Assembly: GCF_034702125.1 (NCBI RefSeq)
Contig: NC_085866.1
Coordinates: 11,679,696 to 11,743,695, forward strand
From: Engraulis encrasicolus
Taxonomy: Eukaryota; Chordata; Actinopteri; Clupeiformes; Engraulidae
Length of the DNA: 64,000 bases
Direction: 5' to 3'
A program made the translations under genes and the position numbers. Shown here piece by piece: positions 22,333 through 34,157 of this stretch (the stretch's first letter is position 1; each line of letters begins with the position of its first letter). Below the pieces are notes generated by a model. That model did not search any database. It was not told the DNA's origin and worked only from the letters and a program-made list of their open reading frames with translations.

Positions 22333-25245
22333 AAGGAGCAGCATCACCTCCTGCCTTTCTTTGTGGTGGACAAGGAGGTACAACCACTGCTAGGTTTCAG
22401 GGCGTGCAAGAACATGGGTATAGTCCAAATGAGCCCTGATGTCCACCAGGTCAGTGTGGAGAGCAACACAGACTTCAGCTCACAAGTCTTGGCTCAGTAC
22501 GACGACCTGTTCAGCGACGAGCTGGGAGAACTTCCTGTTGTGTACTCCATGAAGTTGGATCCCAATGTGCATCCTGTGGTCCGCCCCGCCCACCGCGTCC
22601 CTGTTGCAATGCGGGACAGAGTCAAAAGCGAGCTTGAGCGTATGCAGAGCATCGGTGTCATAACACCAGTCACAGAGCCAACCGACTGGGTCTCATCCAT
22701 GGTGGCCGCACACAAGAAGGACAAGAACGAGATCAGGCTGTGCATCAACCCAAAAGACCTCAACACAGCATTGAAGAGGCCCCACCACCCAATGCGCAGT
22801 GTGGAGGAGGTAGCAGCACAGAGGTCAGGAGCCACAGTGTTTTCTGTTCTGGATGCCAAGAATTCTTTCTGGCAGGTTCGCCTCGATAATAAATCCTCCA
22901 TGCTCACCACGTTCAGCACCCCGTTTGGGCGTTTCAGATTCCTGCGCATGCCCTTCGGCACCAACTCTGCAAGCGAAGTGTTTCAGCGCTCCATGGAACA
23001 GGTGTTTGCGGGCTACCCATGCTCAAGCATCGTTGACGACATCATCATCGGAGGGCGCAGTGTTGCTGAACATGATGCCAACCTACACAAGGTGCTCGAA
23101 GGTGCGAGGCAGGTCAACCTCAGGCTGAATCCAGCGAAATGCAAATTCCGGCTCGACCAGGTGCCCTATGTGGGACACATATTCACCTCTGACTGCCTCA
23201 AAGCAGACTCCACCAAAACAGCCGCCATCAACGCCATGCCAGTTCCCACGGACGTCACATCCCTGCAGCGGTTCCTCGGCAAGTACATTCAGAACCTCAG
23301 TGAGATCGCGGCACCCCTGAGACAGCTCAGACACAAGGAGACGGCCTGGTGTTGGTTCCAGCAGCACCAGGAGACCTTTGACCGCCTGAAGGCCTGCCTG
23401 TCTAGCGCTCCGGTCCTGTCATACTACAACGTCGAGGAGCCAGTCACACTCACCTGTGATGCATCATCCCATGGTCTAGGTGCAGCATGTATGCAAAACG
23501 GCAGACCGATAGCCTTCGCCTCACGTGCCCTCACAGACACTGAAACACGGTATGCCCAGATTGAAAAGGATCTACTGGCCATCGTCTTTGCTTGCGCCAA
23601 GTTCAGAGACTATGTTTACGGAAAGCCCATCACCGTTGAAACGGACCACCAGCCGTTGGTCACCATCATGAAAAAGCCCATTCACATCGCCCCTGACCGT
23701 CTACAGAGGATGCTGCTACGCCTGCAGAGCTACAACATCAGCCTGGTCTACAAAAAGGGTAAGCACATGTATCTTGCAGACACCCTTTCCAGAGCTCCAT
23801 GCACAAAGACCCCACAGAGCCGGTCCGAGGCCACAGAGTTTGAGGTCATGACTGTAGAGTGCATTTCCACGGCCCGTCTGGAGGAGCTGAAAAGGCACAC
23901 GGCGCAGGATGATGTGCTACAAACCCTCAGTGCAGTCATCTACAGAGGGTGGCCATCCAGGGAAGGCCAGGTCCAGGCCGCCATCGCACCCTTCTTTCCC
24001 TACAGAGACGAGCTCAGCGTGGAGGACGGCGTCATCATGAAAAGCCACAAAGCAGTCATTCCCCGCTCCCTGCAGAAAGAGTACATCAACATCGTTCACA
24101 AAGGTCATCCAGGTCTCGACGCGACCAAGCGCAGAGCCAGGAGTGTCATCTTCTGGCCGGAAATGTCAAAGGACATCGCGGAAGAGCTGCTCCCATGCAA
24201 GGTATGCAACAGCACCACACCACATCAGCAAAAGGAACCCCTCCAGCTCCAGCCCGTCCCAGACCTCCCGTGGTCTACAGTGGCAGCTGACATTTTCGAT
24301 TGGCATGGGAAACACTACCAAGTCCTTGTCGATTCCTACTCTGGCTGGTTCGAAGTGGACCTCCTCCGCGACATGACATCGACGGCAGTCATAGCAAAGC
24401 TCAAGAGACATTTCTCTGTGCATGGTGTGCCACACAGACTGTTCACTGACAATGCTCGACAGTACACCAGCCAGCAATTCCAGGAGTTCGCCATACAATG
24501 GGACTGAAATCACTACACAAGCAGTCCTGAGTTCCCACAATCGAACGGGCTTGCAGAGAGGGCTGTGCGCAGCGCCAAGCAGCTCATGGAGAAGTCTCAC
24601 AGAGATGGGACTGATGTTTTTCTCAACCTGCTGAACCTGAGAAACATTCCCCGTGACACAACACTGGGATCCCCTGCCGAACGCCTCATGTCCAGACAGA
24701 CTCGTGCTGACATTCCTGTAAGCAGCAGATTGTTGCAGCCTGCTTCTAGAGACAGCCGGCACATCCACAATCGACTTCTTCAAAAGAGACTGACGGTGAA
24801 ACGCCACTATGACAAGTCCAGCCGCCCACTGCAGCCTCTCCAGGAAGGGCAAGTCGTCCGCATGCAGACAAAGAGGGGCTACGACAAACTCGGCACTGTG
24901 ACGGAGGTGCGCAAGGAGCCACGGTCCTACAACATCCAGGCCAACGGCAAGACCTACAGGAGAAATCGTCGCCACATCCTCCCTGTGGCAGAGCCCCCAC
25001 CGCCTCTGCTCCAGCCCTACGACCTGGTGTTCCAGGATGCCGGCTCTCCCCCAGTGGGAGGCACGACACACACACACCACACCCGGCGCACATGCCACAC
25101 ACCAGAGCACAACACCCCAAGCCCATGGCGGGCTGCCAGCTCTCCTTCAGCGGGAGGGATGACACACACACACCACATCCAGCACGGAAGACCCAACACT
25201 ACGCGTTCAGGACGCACTTGTAAACCTAATCCAAAATACATGTGA
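22333..25245 (+). pseudogene. gypsy pol: reverse transcriptase, RNase H, integrase, with internal TGA
   Basis: The frame after the insertion begins KEQHHLLPFFVVDKE, the end of the protease region. Reverse transcriptase follows (FSVLDAKNSFWQV, FLRMPFGTNSASEVFQ, SIVDDIII with VDD for YVDD), then RNase H (LTCDASSHGLGAA, EKDLLAIVFA, VETDHQPL), then integrase with its zinc-binding HPG...LPCKVC, D (AADIFDW), D (FTDNARQYTS) and E (NGLAERAVRSAK). The connection region reads LQRFLGKYIQNLSEI, several residues shorter than usual. TGA at 24505-24507 lies between the second Asp and the Glu; the same frame continues to a stop at 25243-25245. The C-terminus is His/Thr/Pro rich. Related to the K02A2.6/mag-like group by general resemblance only. 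Confidence 0.9.
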
Positions 25246-25618
25246 AGAGACTTACCTGTCTGAAAAAAAAATACACAAAAAAAAGAAAACAACAACAACA
25301 AAAAAACAGACAGATCAAAAGAAGCGGCGAAAAAAAAAAGAACACATGCCGTGATGAAATGAAAAAAAATCACTGTTCATTATTCCTTTTAGTCTTTATG
25401 TATTGCCTATGGTGTATTACACTGTATATTTCCTGATGTGTTTATAAGTGTTATGAAACTTTTATTAGTCATATCTAGCTGTGTTGTGCGCCCCCTACTT
25501 AGTTGTGAAGCTAGAGTTTATGAAGGACCAGTCCTGGATCAGTTCATGGTAATGAAAAAAAAAGGGACATTCTGTTCTCTTGTTCGTTAAGTTTATATTA
25601 TTGACTAAAAGGAGAGGA

Positions 25619-25823
25619 TGTAGATCATTTCGTAAATGATTAGTTCTGCTTCAATTGTCTATCACTGGCCACCGTACTGATATGACGTTGGCCAATCAGA
25701 ACTCTTATCTCCTCAGTTATGTTTTTATGTTATGCATCTGGCGCGAGCACTTCACTTAATTAAACCTACAGTAATGGTAACCTTGTGTCGCGTTGTCCTT
25801 GAGTAAAAGAGTAACTTTTTACA
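25619..25823 (+). repeat. 3' LTR of the gypsy element
   Basis: Length is 205 bp, the same as the 5' LTR, with the same TGTAGATCATTTCG start and TTTTTACA end. The purine tract precedes it immediately and the TAAAC target copy follows. Confidence 0.93.
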
Positions 25824-26547
25824 TAAACCTTTACATAACTCTTAACAAAAATGTTTCTTCTCATCTAAGACTAATATGAAACATAATATACCACATCTTC
25901 TTTCATTGACATATGTTTTTTAAAGGAAAAATAACAGTTTTGTAGGTTTTTAACCAATGTTACGAAAAAATAAGGCGTCACGTCTCCCACCCCTTTATAT
26001 GAAAGTTTACTAAGTAATAAACAAATATTTTCTAGTATTGTCCAAGTACAGTCATTTTTGCAGCTAAAAATGGCTATTTTTGGAAATTCAAAATGGCGGA
26101 CCTTGGAGAAGATCCCCCTTTTCATGTATGAAAAGTGCATTTTTTCCAGTCATAATGAATACTTAGAATTTGATACTGGTGGTAAGTATTCGTGAAAAAA
26201 AGTAACATTAGTGAATGGGCAGCATGAATTATGGAAATAAACAACTAAAAATCTCACACAGTGTCCCTTTAAAGAGTTTGTTAAAGTTTTGTATAAATCC
26301 CTAGCCTGGTAAACCAGCGCCACCTGCTGGACGCTGAAAATTTTTCAGCTGCGGGTGGGTCTGGTATCGAACAATTATTCATTTTGAATCTTGCCCTGAA
26401 TCTGGCAAGATGGTAACTAAACCAATCACAACGCAGAGATGTGTTTTGAATCAACGCGGGCGGGGCAGAGGGTTCTGGGGCGGGGTTTTGAGGGAGTGAC
26501 GACATAGCAGTGAGACGCTGGGCAGTGGAGAAAGCACAACAAGAAAG

Positions 26548-27759
26548 ATGGCGGCAATGGAACAGCGCTCGTTTGATGCATTGGCATCAGTTTTGGAAGA
26601 ATTAGACTTGGGGTTTTCGTTAAAACGTGAGCAAGAGGAGGCTCTACGTTCATTCATCTTTAAGAAGGACGTTTTCGCCGTGTTACCGACAGGCTATGGC
26701 AAAAGTCTTATCTACCAGTTAACTCCACTGGTAGCAGAAATGATGGGGCTCTTTGAAAACCCCGATGGTAGTACCGGTAGTCGTCTCGCCCTTGTTAGCC
26801 CTAATGGTAGAAGAAGGAGGCGAGCAATTTTGGACTCACTGCCATGCAACTGGGCGTCGATAACCCAGCAAACATAAAAATATGTCGTCAGTGCCAGTTG
26901 GTCTTCGGAGCAGTCAGGAGGCATGGCTTTTGCTGAACGCGACGTGTTGTCTTCCAAGACAAGGTCCTCGGAGTGGACGAGGTTCACCTCATATAATGGT
27001 AAGTGGCATGCTCTTAACAACGTCAGGGTGTGTGTAAAGTATATTCCTAAAAGATGACGGTAATGATTTGGTAAACGCTTCACCCTGTTGCCATTGTAAC
27101 AGATAGACTGTCGCCCCGGACGTCTCCCTTTTTAATCTCAGTTTACAGTCTTTAATGTTGACTATCTAAACAAAGTCTGTGGTCGTAAGATTGAAGTTTA
27201 CATGGACGTTGTGCGAGATGAGCGTGGGGCTGATTGACTGGGGAAACGGCTGTGTACGGCGGCTAGAGGAGACACTGCGTCTTAAGTTAAATTTATTACA
27301 CTTTGGAAATTAGTACACTGCACTTCGACGAGACCAGCATGGCGTCGCACTAAAATAACATCGATGCTATGGAGCTAATAGTGCCATACCGGTGGAGTGA
27401 TCTACACTAGAATCACACTGATACCGTGTATTCAGACAGTTAATACACCGAGTAAACCAACGAAAACACTTCTGAGACTCATTCTTGTGCGTGATTGTAT
27501 TCTCAAACACTTCAGTGCGGTGAGCATTCCGAGAAACCATCTCCAGTCAATCGAGCCCCTCGATGATCTCTCACAACGCACTTGCTCAATTATGTTGAAT
27601 TAATTGTTCCGGTGATGTGGAAATAACACTAAGAAGCTAGTTTATATGGACTTAATTGCTTTGTGATTGAAGAATAACGTACTGATTTTCCACAGGGGGA
27701 AACGTGACAAAGGGAAGGCCTTCAGGTATTGTTTTGGCAAGCTAGGAGAACACATCTGA
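26548..27759 (+). pseudogene. RecQ-like helicase fragment, two exons, decayed
   Basis: Exon 1 starts at ATG 26548 (MAAMEQRSFDALASVLEELD). It carries a RecQ-type motif 0/I region, REQEEALRSFIFKKDVFAVL then PTGYGKSLIYQL, the Walker A for ATP binding. A shift near 26820-26835 moves the match to another frame, which reaches a TGA near 26934 and then VDEVHLI, the DEAH-type Walker B. A GT donor at 26999 joins to an AG acceptor and an exon from 27696 whose first base completes Trp, giving W-GKRDKGKAFRYCFGKLGEHI, then a stop. The upstream 100 bases hold GC boxes (GGGCGGGGC), so a promoter may have been copied with it. Later helicase motifs were not found. Such RecQ-like copies are often multicopy in fish; the parent gene is not identified. 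Confidence 0.65.
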
Positions 27760-28555
27760 CAGACAAAAAGGTTTCATCAAAGACACACAGACAGGTAAGC
27801 TAGTTCTATCATCTGTGGAAAGATGTCTTGGTTGTACTTTATCATAGCCAAATGTTGTGTTTGAGTTAAGGACTGTTCCCCACCCCATCTGAGTTATTGA
27901 GGGGTTGGTCTGTGTTAACAATATCCAGCAGTCTATTAGGCCTACAATCTGTTGTCACAAGTTAACACACTGATTGTAATAGGTAGTGTGAATGTTAATG
28001 AGGATCATGTCTGTGTGCTTGATCTTAACAATATGCAACTGTACCAGTTCACCAGCGAAAATATAGGCTACTGTTTGTCTGCCAGCTACATTCTTTTTTT
28101 TCTTTTGTGCAAGCTCCTGAAGTAAAGGACCTACACAGGACCTTCATATCAAGGACATTGACTGTGTGGATCTCGAGGTGCAGTTACCCAAAAGTTGCTA
28201 CCCACGGAATACCAGGTTTTGAGGGATCCTGCCAGAGCAGAGAATCAACAGTAAGTCATATCTTAACTTCACACAAATACACATACAAGGGTGTGCCCAA
28301 CACACATGTACTTTATAATATATTATTTTCTAAGTAATGAGACAAATTGAGGAATACATATTGGCCTGGTTCAGTCAAGTGGAGTTGTCTGTTTCAAGCT
28401 ACAGGTGTTTGCAAGGCAATTTATTATTTGTCGAAATTAAGGCAAATTTCATACATGTGTGTGACCATTCATCTTGCCACCTGTATTATTTTGTAGTAGG
28501 AAGGCAGAAGTCTTATGGCAGTGTGATGCTACAGTAATGCTTACAGTAATTTAAA
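27760..28555. other. No gene seen
   Basis: No supported coding region. The frame 28107-28337 has no recognisable motif. Further decayed parts of the helicase copy may be present but could not be identified. Confidence 0.4.
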
Positions 28556-28559
28556 GAGT

Positions 28560-28720
28560 ATAGTTTACCTTCCTTAAAGCAATGTTGGGATATATGCCTT
28601 GCTCAAGGACACTTTAGGCATGGATGGAGGTGTATGCAGTGGTCAGAGATTTGAGTCAGCAACCCTAGTCTGATCTTAAGACCACCTCACTAATCATTAT
28701 GCCACACTGCCCACCATGTT
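28560..28720 (+). repeat. Widespread fish repeat with GCCTTGCTCAAGG core
   Basis: It holds ATGCCTTGCTCAAGGACACT, CATGGATGGAGG and GTCAGCAACCCTAG in the same order as a second copy at 60300-60490. This core is very common in teleost genomes. The class is not assigned here. Confidence 0.6.
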
Positions 28721-28954
28721 AACAAACTACAATATCAAGCCCCCCTTTGCCGGTATTCATGACTCATGATTTTTTCTGTTTGATTTGTTGTTATTGACAG
28801 GATACATTGAAGAGGAGACTCCGACATGACCGCCGGCATCTTGTGTTATTCACCCCCACCACTTGTAATACTGAATGCCTGAATTGTTGTTTGCTGCTCA
28901 GACTTTGTCAACAGATATGGTCTTCGACATGTTACCCTTAGGTGTGGAAACAGA

Positions 28955-29235
28955 TTGTGACAGTCCAGCAAAATGAGCCAGACAGATAGTAACACTGAAA
29001 AAGGACAACGTTGTTCCCATGGCCTCCCACTGCAGAAGACTACAGACGTTCAGTGAAGCACAAACAGCTGTTCCTCTTGTACTTAATAATTTAGTCAGCT
29101 GGATTCTAGGTGCCACTAAGGAGCCAACAGTGGATAATTTTGTCAACATTTCAATGGCATACATTAAAAGGGCAGCCTGTAATTGTTTGCCTTGCCTCCA
29201 TCTTCCTTGCCACCAAGGGGTTGTAGACTGATGCC
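28955..29235 (+). pseudogene. Possible coding fragment of unknown family
   Basis: The frame 29019-29231 reads MASHCRRLQTFSEAQTAVPL and VSWILGATKEPTVDNFVNIS, with ordinary rather than low-complexity composition. I recognise no domain. It may be debris of a transposon-borne gene associated with the upstream helicase fragment; that is a guess. Confidence 0.25.
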
Positions 29236-31350
29236 CTAGTCCTCCTGTTTAGGTACAACCATGCAGTTAGGCCAGTCTATTGAAGCATATACTTATGACT
29301 GTTTGTATGTGTTGTGTATCTAGTAATGGATAAATTACCACATGAATAACTGCATATTCATTATATTGATAATTATAATGGCTTCCATTATTGATTAAAA
29401 AGGGATCTACCACCACTTGCATTATTGTTTTGTTATAAATGAAGCACTGTTAGGAATCCAGGAAGACGGATGCAGAGGCACTCAAGGTTGCATTTTTTTT
29501 TTTTTTTAACTTTATTTGGCTACAATGCCTCAGCATCTGTCTTCCTGGACCAAGTTTGACAGCCCCTACACTGATGAGCACCAAGGAAAAAAGGTGAAGA
29601 CCCAGAAGCACTCCAATTACCTGCTTGTGTTTGATAATGTTAGGATCCATTTATCCCACTTTAAATGCATGAATATCACTGAAAATTGGAATTGTTTCCA
29701 TTTATTTATTTTTTTTAAAATGTATATATCATGAAAGGTAACTTGCATTGCCTTTTGAAGCACAGTTTAACAGTTGGACCACTTTGTATAGCCTATATGA
29801 ACGATCATTATTGATCTTGGATATTATTGATATTGTAGGCCTATTTCTATTTGGGCTCATGTCTTTGCCTTTGGCACCCTCATGCATTATTGTTCTTCAA
29901 GATAGAAATTAATCACGGTCATTCTTAACTGTTAAGAATCAATCTGTCTTCCTTAGAGATATATATATTATAAAAACCTTAGTTTAGTACAATTTGTGGA
30001 ACGCAAGAGGACTGATAGCTGTCCAAATCGGCAACGTGATTGGTTTAGCGCGGTCACGTGGTGTATCGTGTCTCCTCATTCAGCTAAGGAAATATTCCTT
30101 CTGTAAACGTCTATACCCTTGGATGTTTTCACGATCCGAACCTCTCTGAAGTGAAACATAGTGTAGCGTTTGGTAGCCAGGGAACACACAGGATGTAGAC
30201 AGAAGTGTCCGTTTAATGGAGACAGTTGGCCACAGCCACGCCACATAAAAATCATGAACAAGTAGGCCTACACTGCTTACCAGTAACCCAACTGTAGCAC
30301 TGCTACGTAGATCTCTCACAGTAAACAGAGAGAACTCCCCGCTCCCCTTATTCGAACCCCAACAGTGCCTCGCACCCACCAAACCATAGAACAGAATCAT
30401 AGAACCGATGCGTACACAACTTAAGTAACCCCCCAGACTCGCTACAATAGTTTTGGTCAGTTCATCATCTTATGGGCATCGTGTTCGGATGCTGTGGAGC
30501 GAGAATGAACGAAAATTGAGGTGACCTGACGGCCTATAAATACGGAAGATCTCTTTCAAGTATGTTTAACACCGTGGGCTTCCTCGATGCATGCGAGACG
30601 TTCGCTGAAACCGACAAAGCTGAAGTTGAACTTTGGAACAGTTTTGTATAGTGTTGTAGTACACCGGCAACTCGCATGTCTTTTTGGCAAAAGCGACAAC
30701 TAGTCCGACTCCATCTCAAAACGTTAAAGTTATCCACGGTCCTGCTCACAGCTTCACTACTTCCCTTGTTTACAGTCCCCTCTCCACCACAGCTGTCTGT
30801 CGCGCTTACTACGTCACAGTCAGTTGCGCTGATTGGTCAGAGCGTTGGCCTATTAGCACAGACATGGTTTGAAAGACAACGGGTTGTGCTCATCAACAAT
30901 GTTCCGTTTTATCCATTCATCAGAGCCAGACTAAATTAAGGCATCCAATACATTTAGGCTGGTTTATCAGGCTAATAAATCCCTTAAATTTGACTAAATT
31001 TGACTTAGAGACTTTTTAGATTTTGGCTCTTGAGAGACTTGTCATTTCTACAATGCATCACCTGTACTCTGACTAGCTCTGGTAGTGGGTGTGTGCCCCA
31101 TTTACAGTTGTATTATTGCTCAAAATGATGTGTACTGTTAAATGTGTCAGATAATACTTGACTTGACTACTTGATAAGAGATGAAATTGTCATTAAGCAA
31201 CACAGAAATCCTGAAATATCTTGTCCCCTTCAATGCAAATTAAAACTTAGGCCTACTGCCCAATGGAATCTATCAAACAAATGATCACATATTACATTGG
31301 TTTGACCAAATGCAACAAAATGAAAGACTTCTCAAGGTTCCCACAAAGTA
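29236..31350. other. No gene seen
   Basis: A poly-T run at 29493-29507 beside AACTTTATTTGGC is the reverse of an AATAAA-plus-poly(A) tail, so a small minus-strand retrocopy may end there. The rest (29.7-31.3 kb) shows only short frames without motifs. Confidence 0.4.
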
Positions 31351-31351
31351 A

Positions 31352-31490
31352 CAAGGAAGCTGTGTATTACGTTGGCAGGAAATTATTACGTTAGCCGGGC
31401 TATTACGTCTGAAATGCACTTTTTTGTCATGTTGGCAGGGTTATTACATTGGTGGGAAGTTATTACGTTGGTGGGTGTTACACACTCCCC
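31352..31490 (+). repeat. Array of TTACGTTGG motifs, plus-strand copy 1
   Basis: ATTACGTTGGCAGG, ATTACGTTAGCCGG, ATTACATTGGTGGG and similar words follow each other with AT-rich spacers, ending GTTGGTGGGTGTTACAC. The order of variants and spacers matches the arrays at 31736-32055 and, inverted, at 11700-11862. Confidence 0.72.
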
Positions 31491-31531
31491 ATGAACGTAT
31501 AAAAAATCCTACCAATGTAATTATGTTGTCT

Positions 31532-31692
31532 GGGGGTCCTGCCGTGGCCAACTGGTAGGGCACTCGTCTGCCATGCGGCCGTCCTGGGTTCGACCGGGTC
31601 ATTTGCCGACCCTCCCCATCTCCCTCACCATTCGCTTCCTGTCCACCTCTCGTACTGTCCTGTCATCAATAAAGTCGAAAAAGACCAAAAAT
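31532..31692 (+). repeat. tRNA-derived SINE
   Basis: CCGTGGCCAACTGGTAGGGC resembles an A box and GGGTTCGACCGGG a B box. A body follows, then CAATAAAGTCGAAAAAG and an A/T-rich tail. It separates two TTACGTTGG arrays. Confidence 0.72.
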
Positions 31693-31735
31693 ATATCTTT
31701 TAAAAAAAATGATGATGGCAGGTAGTCGTCTATTA

Positions 31736-32055
31736 CCGTACGTTGCCAGGAGTTAAGAATTATTATGTTGGCAGGAAATTATTACATTTGCCGGGCTATT
31801 ATGTCTGAAATGCACACTTTTTTATTACCTTGGCAGGGTTATTACGTTGGTGGGAAATTATTACGTTGTTGGGAGGAGTGACACCCACCAACGTAATCAT
31901 TTAGGAAGCTGTGTATTATGTTGGCAGGAGGCAAGAATACGTTGGCAGAAAATCATTACGTTGGCCGGGCTATTACGTTTGAAATGCACACTTTTTATTA
32001 CGTTGGCAGGGTTATTACGTTGGTGGGAAGTTATTACGTTGGTGGGTGTTACACA
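31736..32055 (+). repeat. TTACGTTGG motif arrays, plus-strand copies 2 and 3
   Basis: Two successive arrays (31736-31882 and about 31890-32055) repeat the same variant order: GTTGGCAGG, then GCCGGGCTATTACGT, then TGAAATGCACACTTTTT, then GGCAGGGTTATTACGTTGG, then TGGTGGGTGTTACAC. A short inverted CACCCACCAACGTAAT lies between them. Confidence 0.72.
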
Positions 32056-32289
32056 TAACTCCCAGGTTATTGTACATTTCATTTAAATCCACATTGGTTT
32101 CTCAGAACTTACAGTAATATTGTCAAGTTTCAGCCGACAGCGAGCACAATTGTCAGTTATGAGTTATTAGCCCCAGCCTTATGAGCTCTGCTGTCTCGAC
32201 AACGCTCCCTAGGTGAACTGCAGGCACGGGTTGGAGGGCGAGATTGAACACTGTATGTAAACCCACTGTGATATTTCCGTATGTCTGGG

Positions 32290-32567
32290 GGTGCATCCCA
32301 ATATGTGACCTTGCCTCCTCCACTTGTGCTTGTCTCCTCGTCCCGCCTCCTGGACCCTCCTCCGTGGAGAAAACGATAAAGTTTCCCAGCTGTCAGCCTC
32401 GCCACAACAACTTTTGAGGGACTGTCATTCACCATCCCAATTGCAAATGAGAAAAATACTTTACAATTGAGCTTTTGCAAGATATTGAAATATAATGCTG
32501 TTGTCAGTGATGTCATCATGACGAGAAGCAAGTGGAGGAGGCAAGGTCGCATATTAAAACGCACTCT
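32290..32567. mobile_element. MITE with AATATGCGACCTTGCCTCC ends, copy 2
   Basis: It matches the element at 2817-3100 almost throughout, including TTTCCCAGCTGTCAGCCT and GATATTGAAATATAATGCTG. The right flank GCATATTAAAACGCACTC is the inverse of the left flank of copy 1, so the inverted repeat is about 30 bp. Confidence 0.75.
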
Positions 32568-32599
32568 GGTACGGATCAGGCAAGGAAATCATCCCTTTT

Positions 32600-32819
32600 C
32601 CTTATACGTCATCATCCGCATGCTCTGAGAGGTTGGGCGCAGATCGGGCAGGACGGAACCCATTGGGCACCAACATGGCCCTCTCCAATTCAGGATGTGA
32701 ACTGGTACAATGAAGACAATATGTGCCTAATTCCAGTGCCAATTGCTGCCATCAAGAGATTCATTCAGTTGGATGAAACTATCTGGGCCTTCATCCAAGA
32801 AGAACTGGGGTGTTGAAGT
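32600..32819 (+). pseudogene. Uncharacterised multicopy fish gene, C-terminal fragment (copy 3)
   Basis: In the frame ending at TGA 32814-32816 it reads WPSPIQDVNWYNEDNMCLIP...RFIQLDETIWAFIQEELGC. This aligns with WPSPWRDISWYDESQVLCLI...RYLQLNTATWKLIEEQM at the end of copy 1. Only the last 60 or so residues remain. The same MITE family is found just upstream, as in the intron of copy 1. Confidence 0.6.
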
Positions 32820-32839
32820 GAGGAATGGAGAAAGGAGTT

Positions 32840-33010
32840 TATGAATCAAGTTCATGAAATGAGTCTAAGAAATGAAATTGAAAATGAGATGAGTTCATGA
32901 AATGAAAATGAGCTTATGAAATGAGTTCAAGAAATGAAAATTAGTTTATGAAATGAGTTTAAGAAATGAAAATGAAATGACTTTCTGAAATGAAATGAGT
33001 TTATGAAATA
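32840..33010 (+). repeat. Degenerate ATGAAATGAGTT tandem repeat
   Basis: About eight imperfect copies of a unit of roughly 20-25 bp built from ATGAAATGAGTTYAWG. It ends in A and T runs. No coding function is implied. Confidence 0.7.
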
Positions 33011-33533
33011 AAAAAAAAATTTTTTTTTCAAGTCATTGTTGGCTGTTTGATGTCATTGCATGTCATTGCTGTTATGTCTCGTCACTGGTGTTACTTAGTG
33101 TTTTTTTTTTAATCAGTGATTGCCTGGTACACATGGATTATTGATATTATTCACTAACATTTTCTTTTTCACCATGTAGGCCTATGTATTCATGGGATTA
33201 TATGTATATATGTCCCAGGGCATCAGGAAAGCAAAAAAGGAATACTCAGACAAAATAACAACACACTTCAAAGACAGCAGAGATGCACAGAGCCTGTGGC
33301 AGGGCATACAGGCCATCACGGACTATAAGCCTGCACCACGAAGCTGTGACAACAACACCTCTCTGCTAAACGACCTGAACAGTTTCTTTGCCCGCTTTGA
33401 AGCACAAAATGACACTCACCCACAGAAAACTCCCCCTCCCCCCCATGATCAACCCCTTTACCTGTCCCCTGCCAGTGTTAAGAGGACACTGGCCACCATC
33501 AACCCACGCAAAGCAGCTGGCCCAGACAACATA

Positions 33534-33917
33534 GTAGAGTAGAGTAGTAGAGTAACTTTATTGATCCCCAGGGGGAAATTCAGGTATCCAGTAGCTTACA
33601 TAAATACACAAATACACAAAAGCCCACATGGACATTTCAAGACAAAAATAAACACAGGAATAGTCATCAGGGTGGGGACAATAACATAAAAAAATAGAGA
33701 TAAATGTAGAAAAAGGTAATTGTGCAAAAAGACATTCTGTGAGTTGGGATAGACCAAAGCAGAAAAAAACATACTCTGTCAGTTAAGGTAGACAACAAGT
33801 GTTGATGGATACATCTATGATATAGTATAGTATGTAGAAGTAGGCAGTGTACAGAGTATGATAGGGGTTGAACATTCTTACAATGTCACAGTAAAGTACA
33901 GGTAAGTGTTTTAGGCA

Positions 33918-33993
<76 letters not shown>

Positions 33994-34107
33994 GAGGTTC
34001 CCCAGTAACTGGGCCAGCTCCGACAGATCACAGTCTTTGCTTGTGGTAAGCAGGAAAAACAGGTATGTCCAGTGGTCAAGGGTCAAAAGTTCCTTAGTGC
34101 AGTTATT

Positions 34108-34157
<50 letters not shown>

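Larger units (their letters stand above)
19085..25823 (+). mobile_element. Ty3/gypsy LTR retrotransposon
   Basis: Two 205-bp LTRs with TG...CA ends bound a gag-protease and pol region, with exact TAAAC duplications outside (19080-19084, 25824-25828). A likely primer site, TGGTGTCAGAAGCCGG, begins at 19290 directly after the 5' LTR; I do not assign the tRNA. A purine tract (AAAAGGAGAGGA, 25607-25618) ends directly at the 3' LTR. The element is interrupted after the protease region by a DNA element and has an internal stop in the integrase, so it is no longer autonomous. No envelope-like frame follows the integrase. Confidence 0.93.
18321..25992. mobile_element. Element X with GGGTGG ends, interrupted by the gypsy element
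   Basis: Its ends are GGGTGGTTGACGT on the left and the inverse of GGGTGGGAGACGT on the right, flanked by CTTT at 18317-18320 and 25993-25996. Without the gypsy insertion it is about 0.93 kb. The interior carries five copies of GTCACACCRCAGG-like sequence (about 18471, 18492, 18653, 18855, 19055). No open frame is evident. The class is not assigned. Confidence 0.62.
18229..26272 (+). mobile_element. TTAA MITE family A, copy 2, split by a 7.7-kb nest
   Basis: The left part (18229-18320) starts TTAAAGGGACACTGTGCAGG and ends ...CAAATTTGATCTTT. The right part (25993-26272) resumes TTTATATGAAAGTTTACTAA and ends CACAGTGTCCCTTTAA. In the unbroken copies these two parts are contiguous. The intervening DNA was inserted later. 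Confidence 0.85.

Noticed and set aside
24166..25110. 314-codon minus-strand frame
   Set aside because: It is antisense to the gypsy integrase and has no domain of its own.
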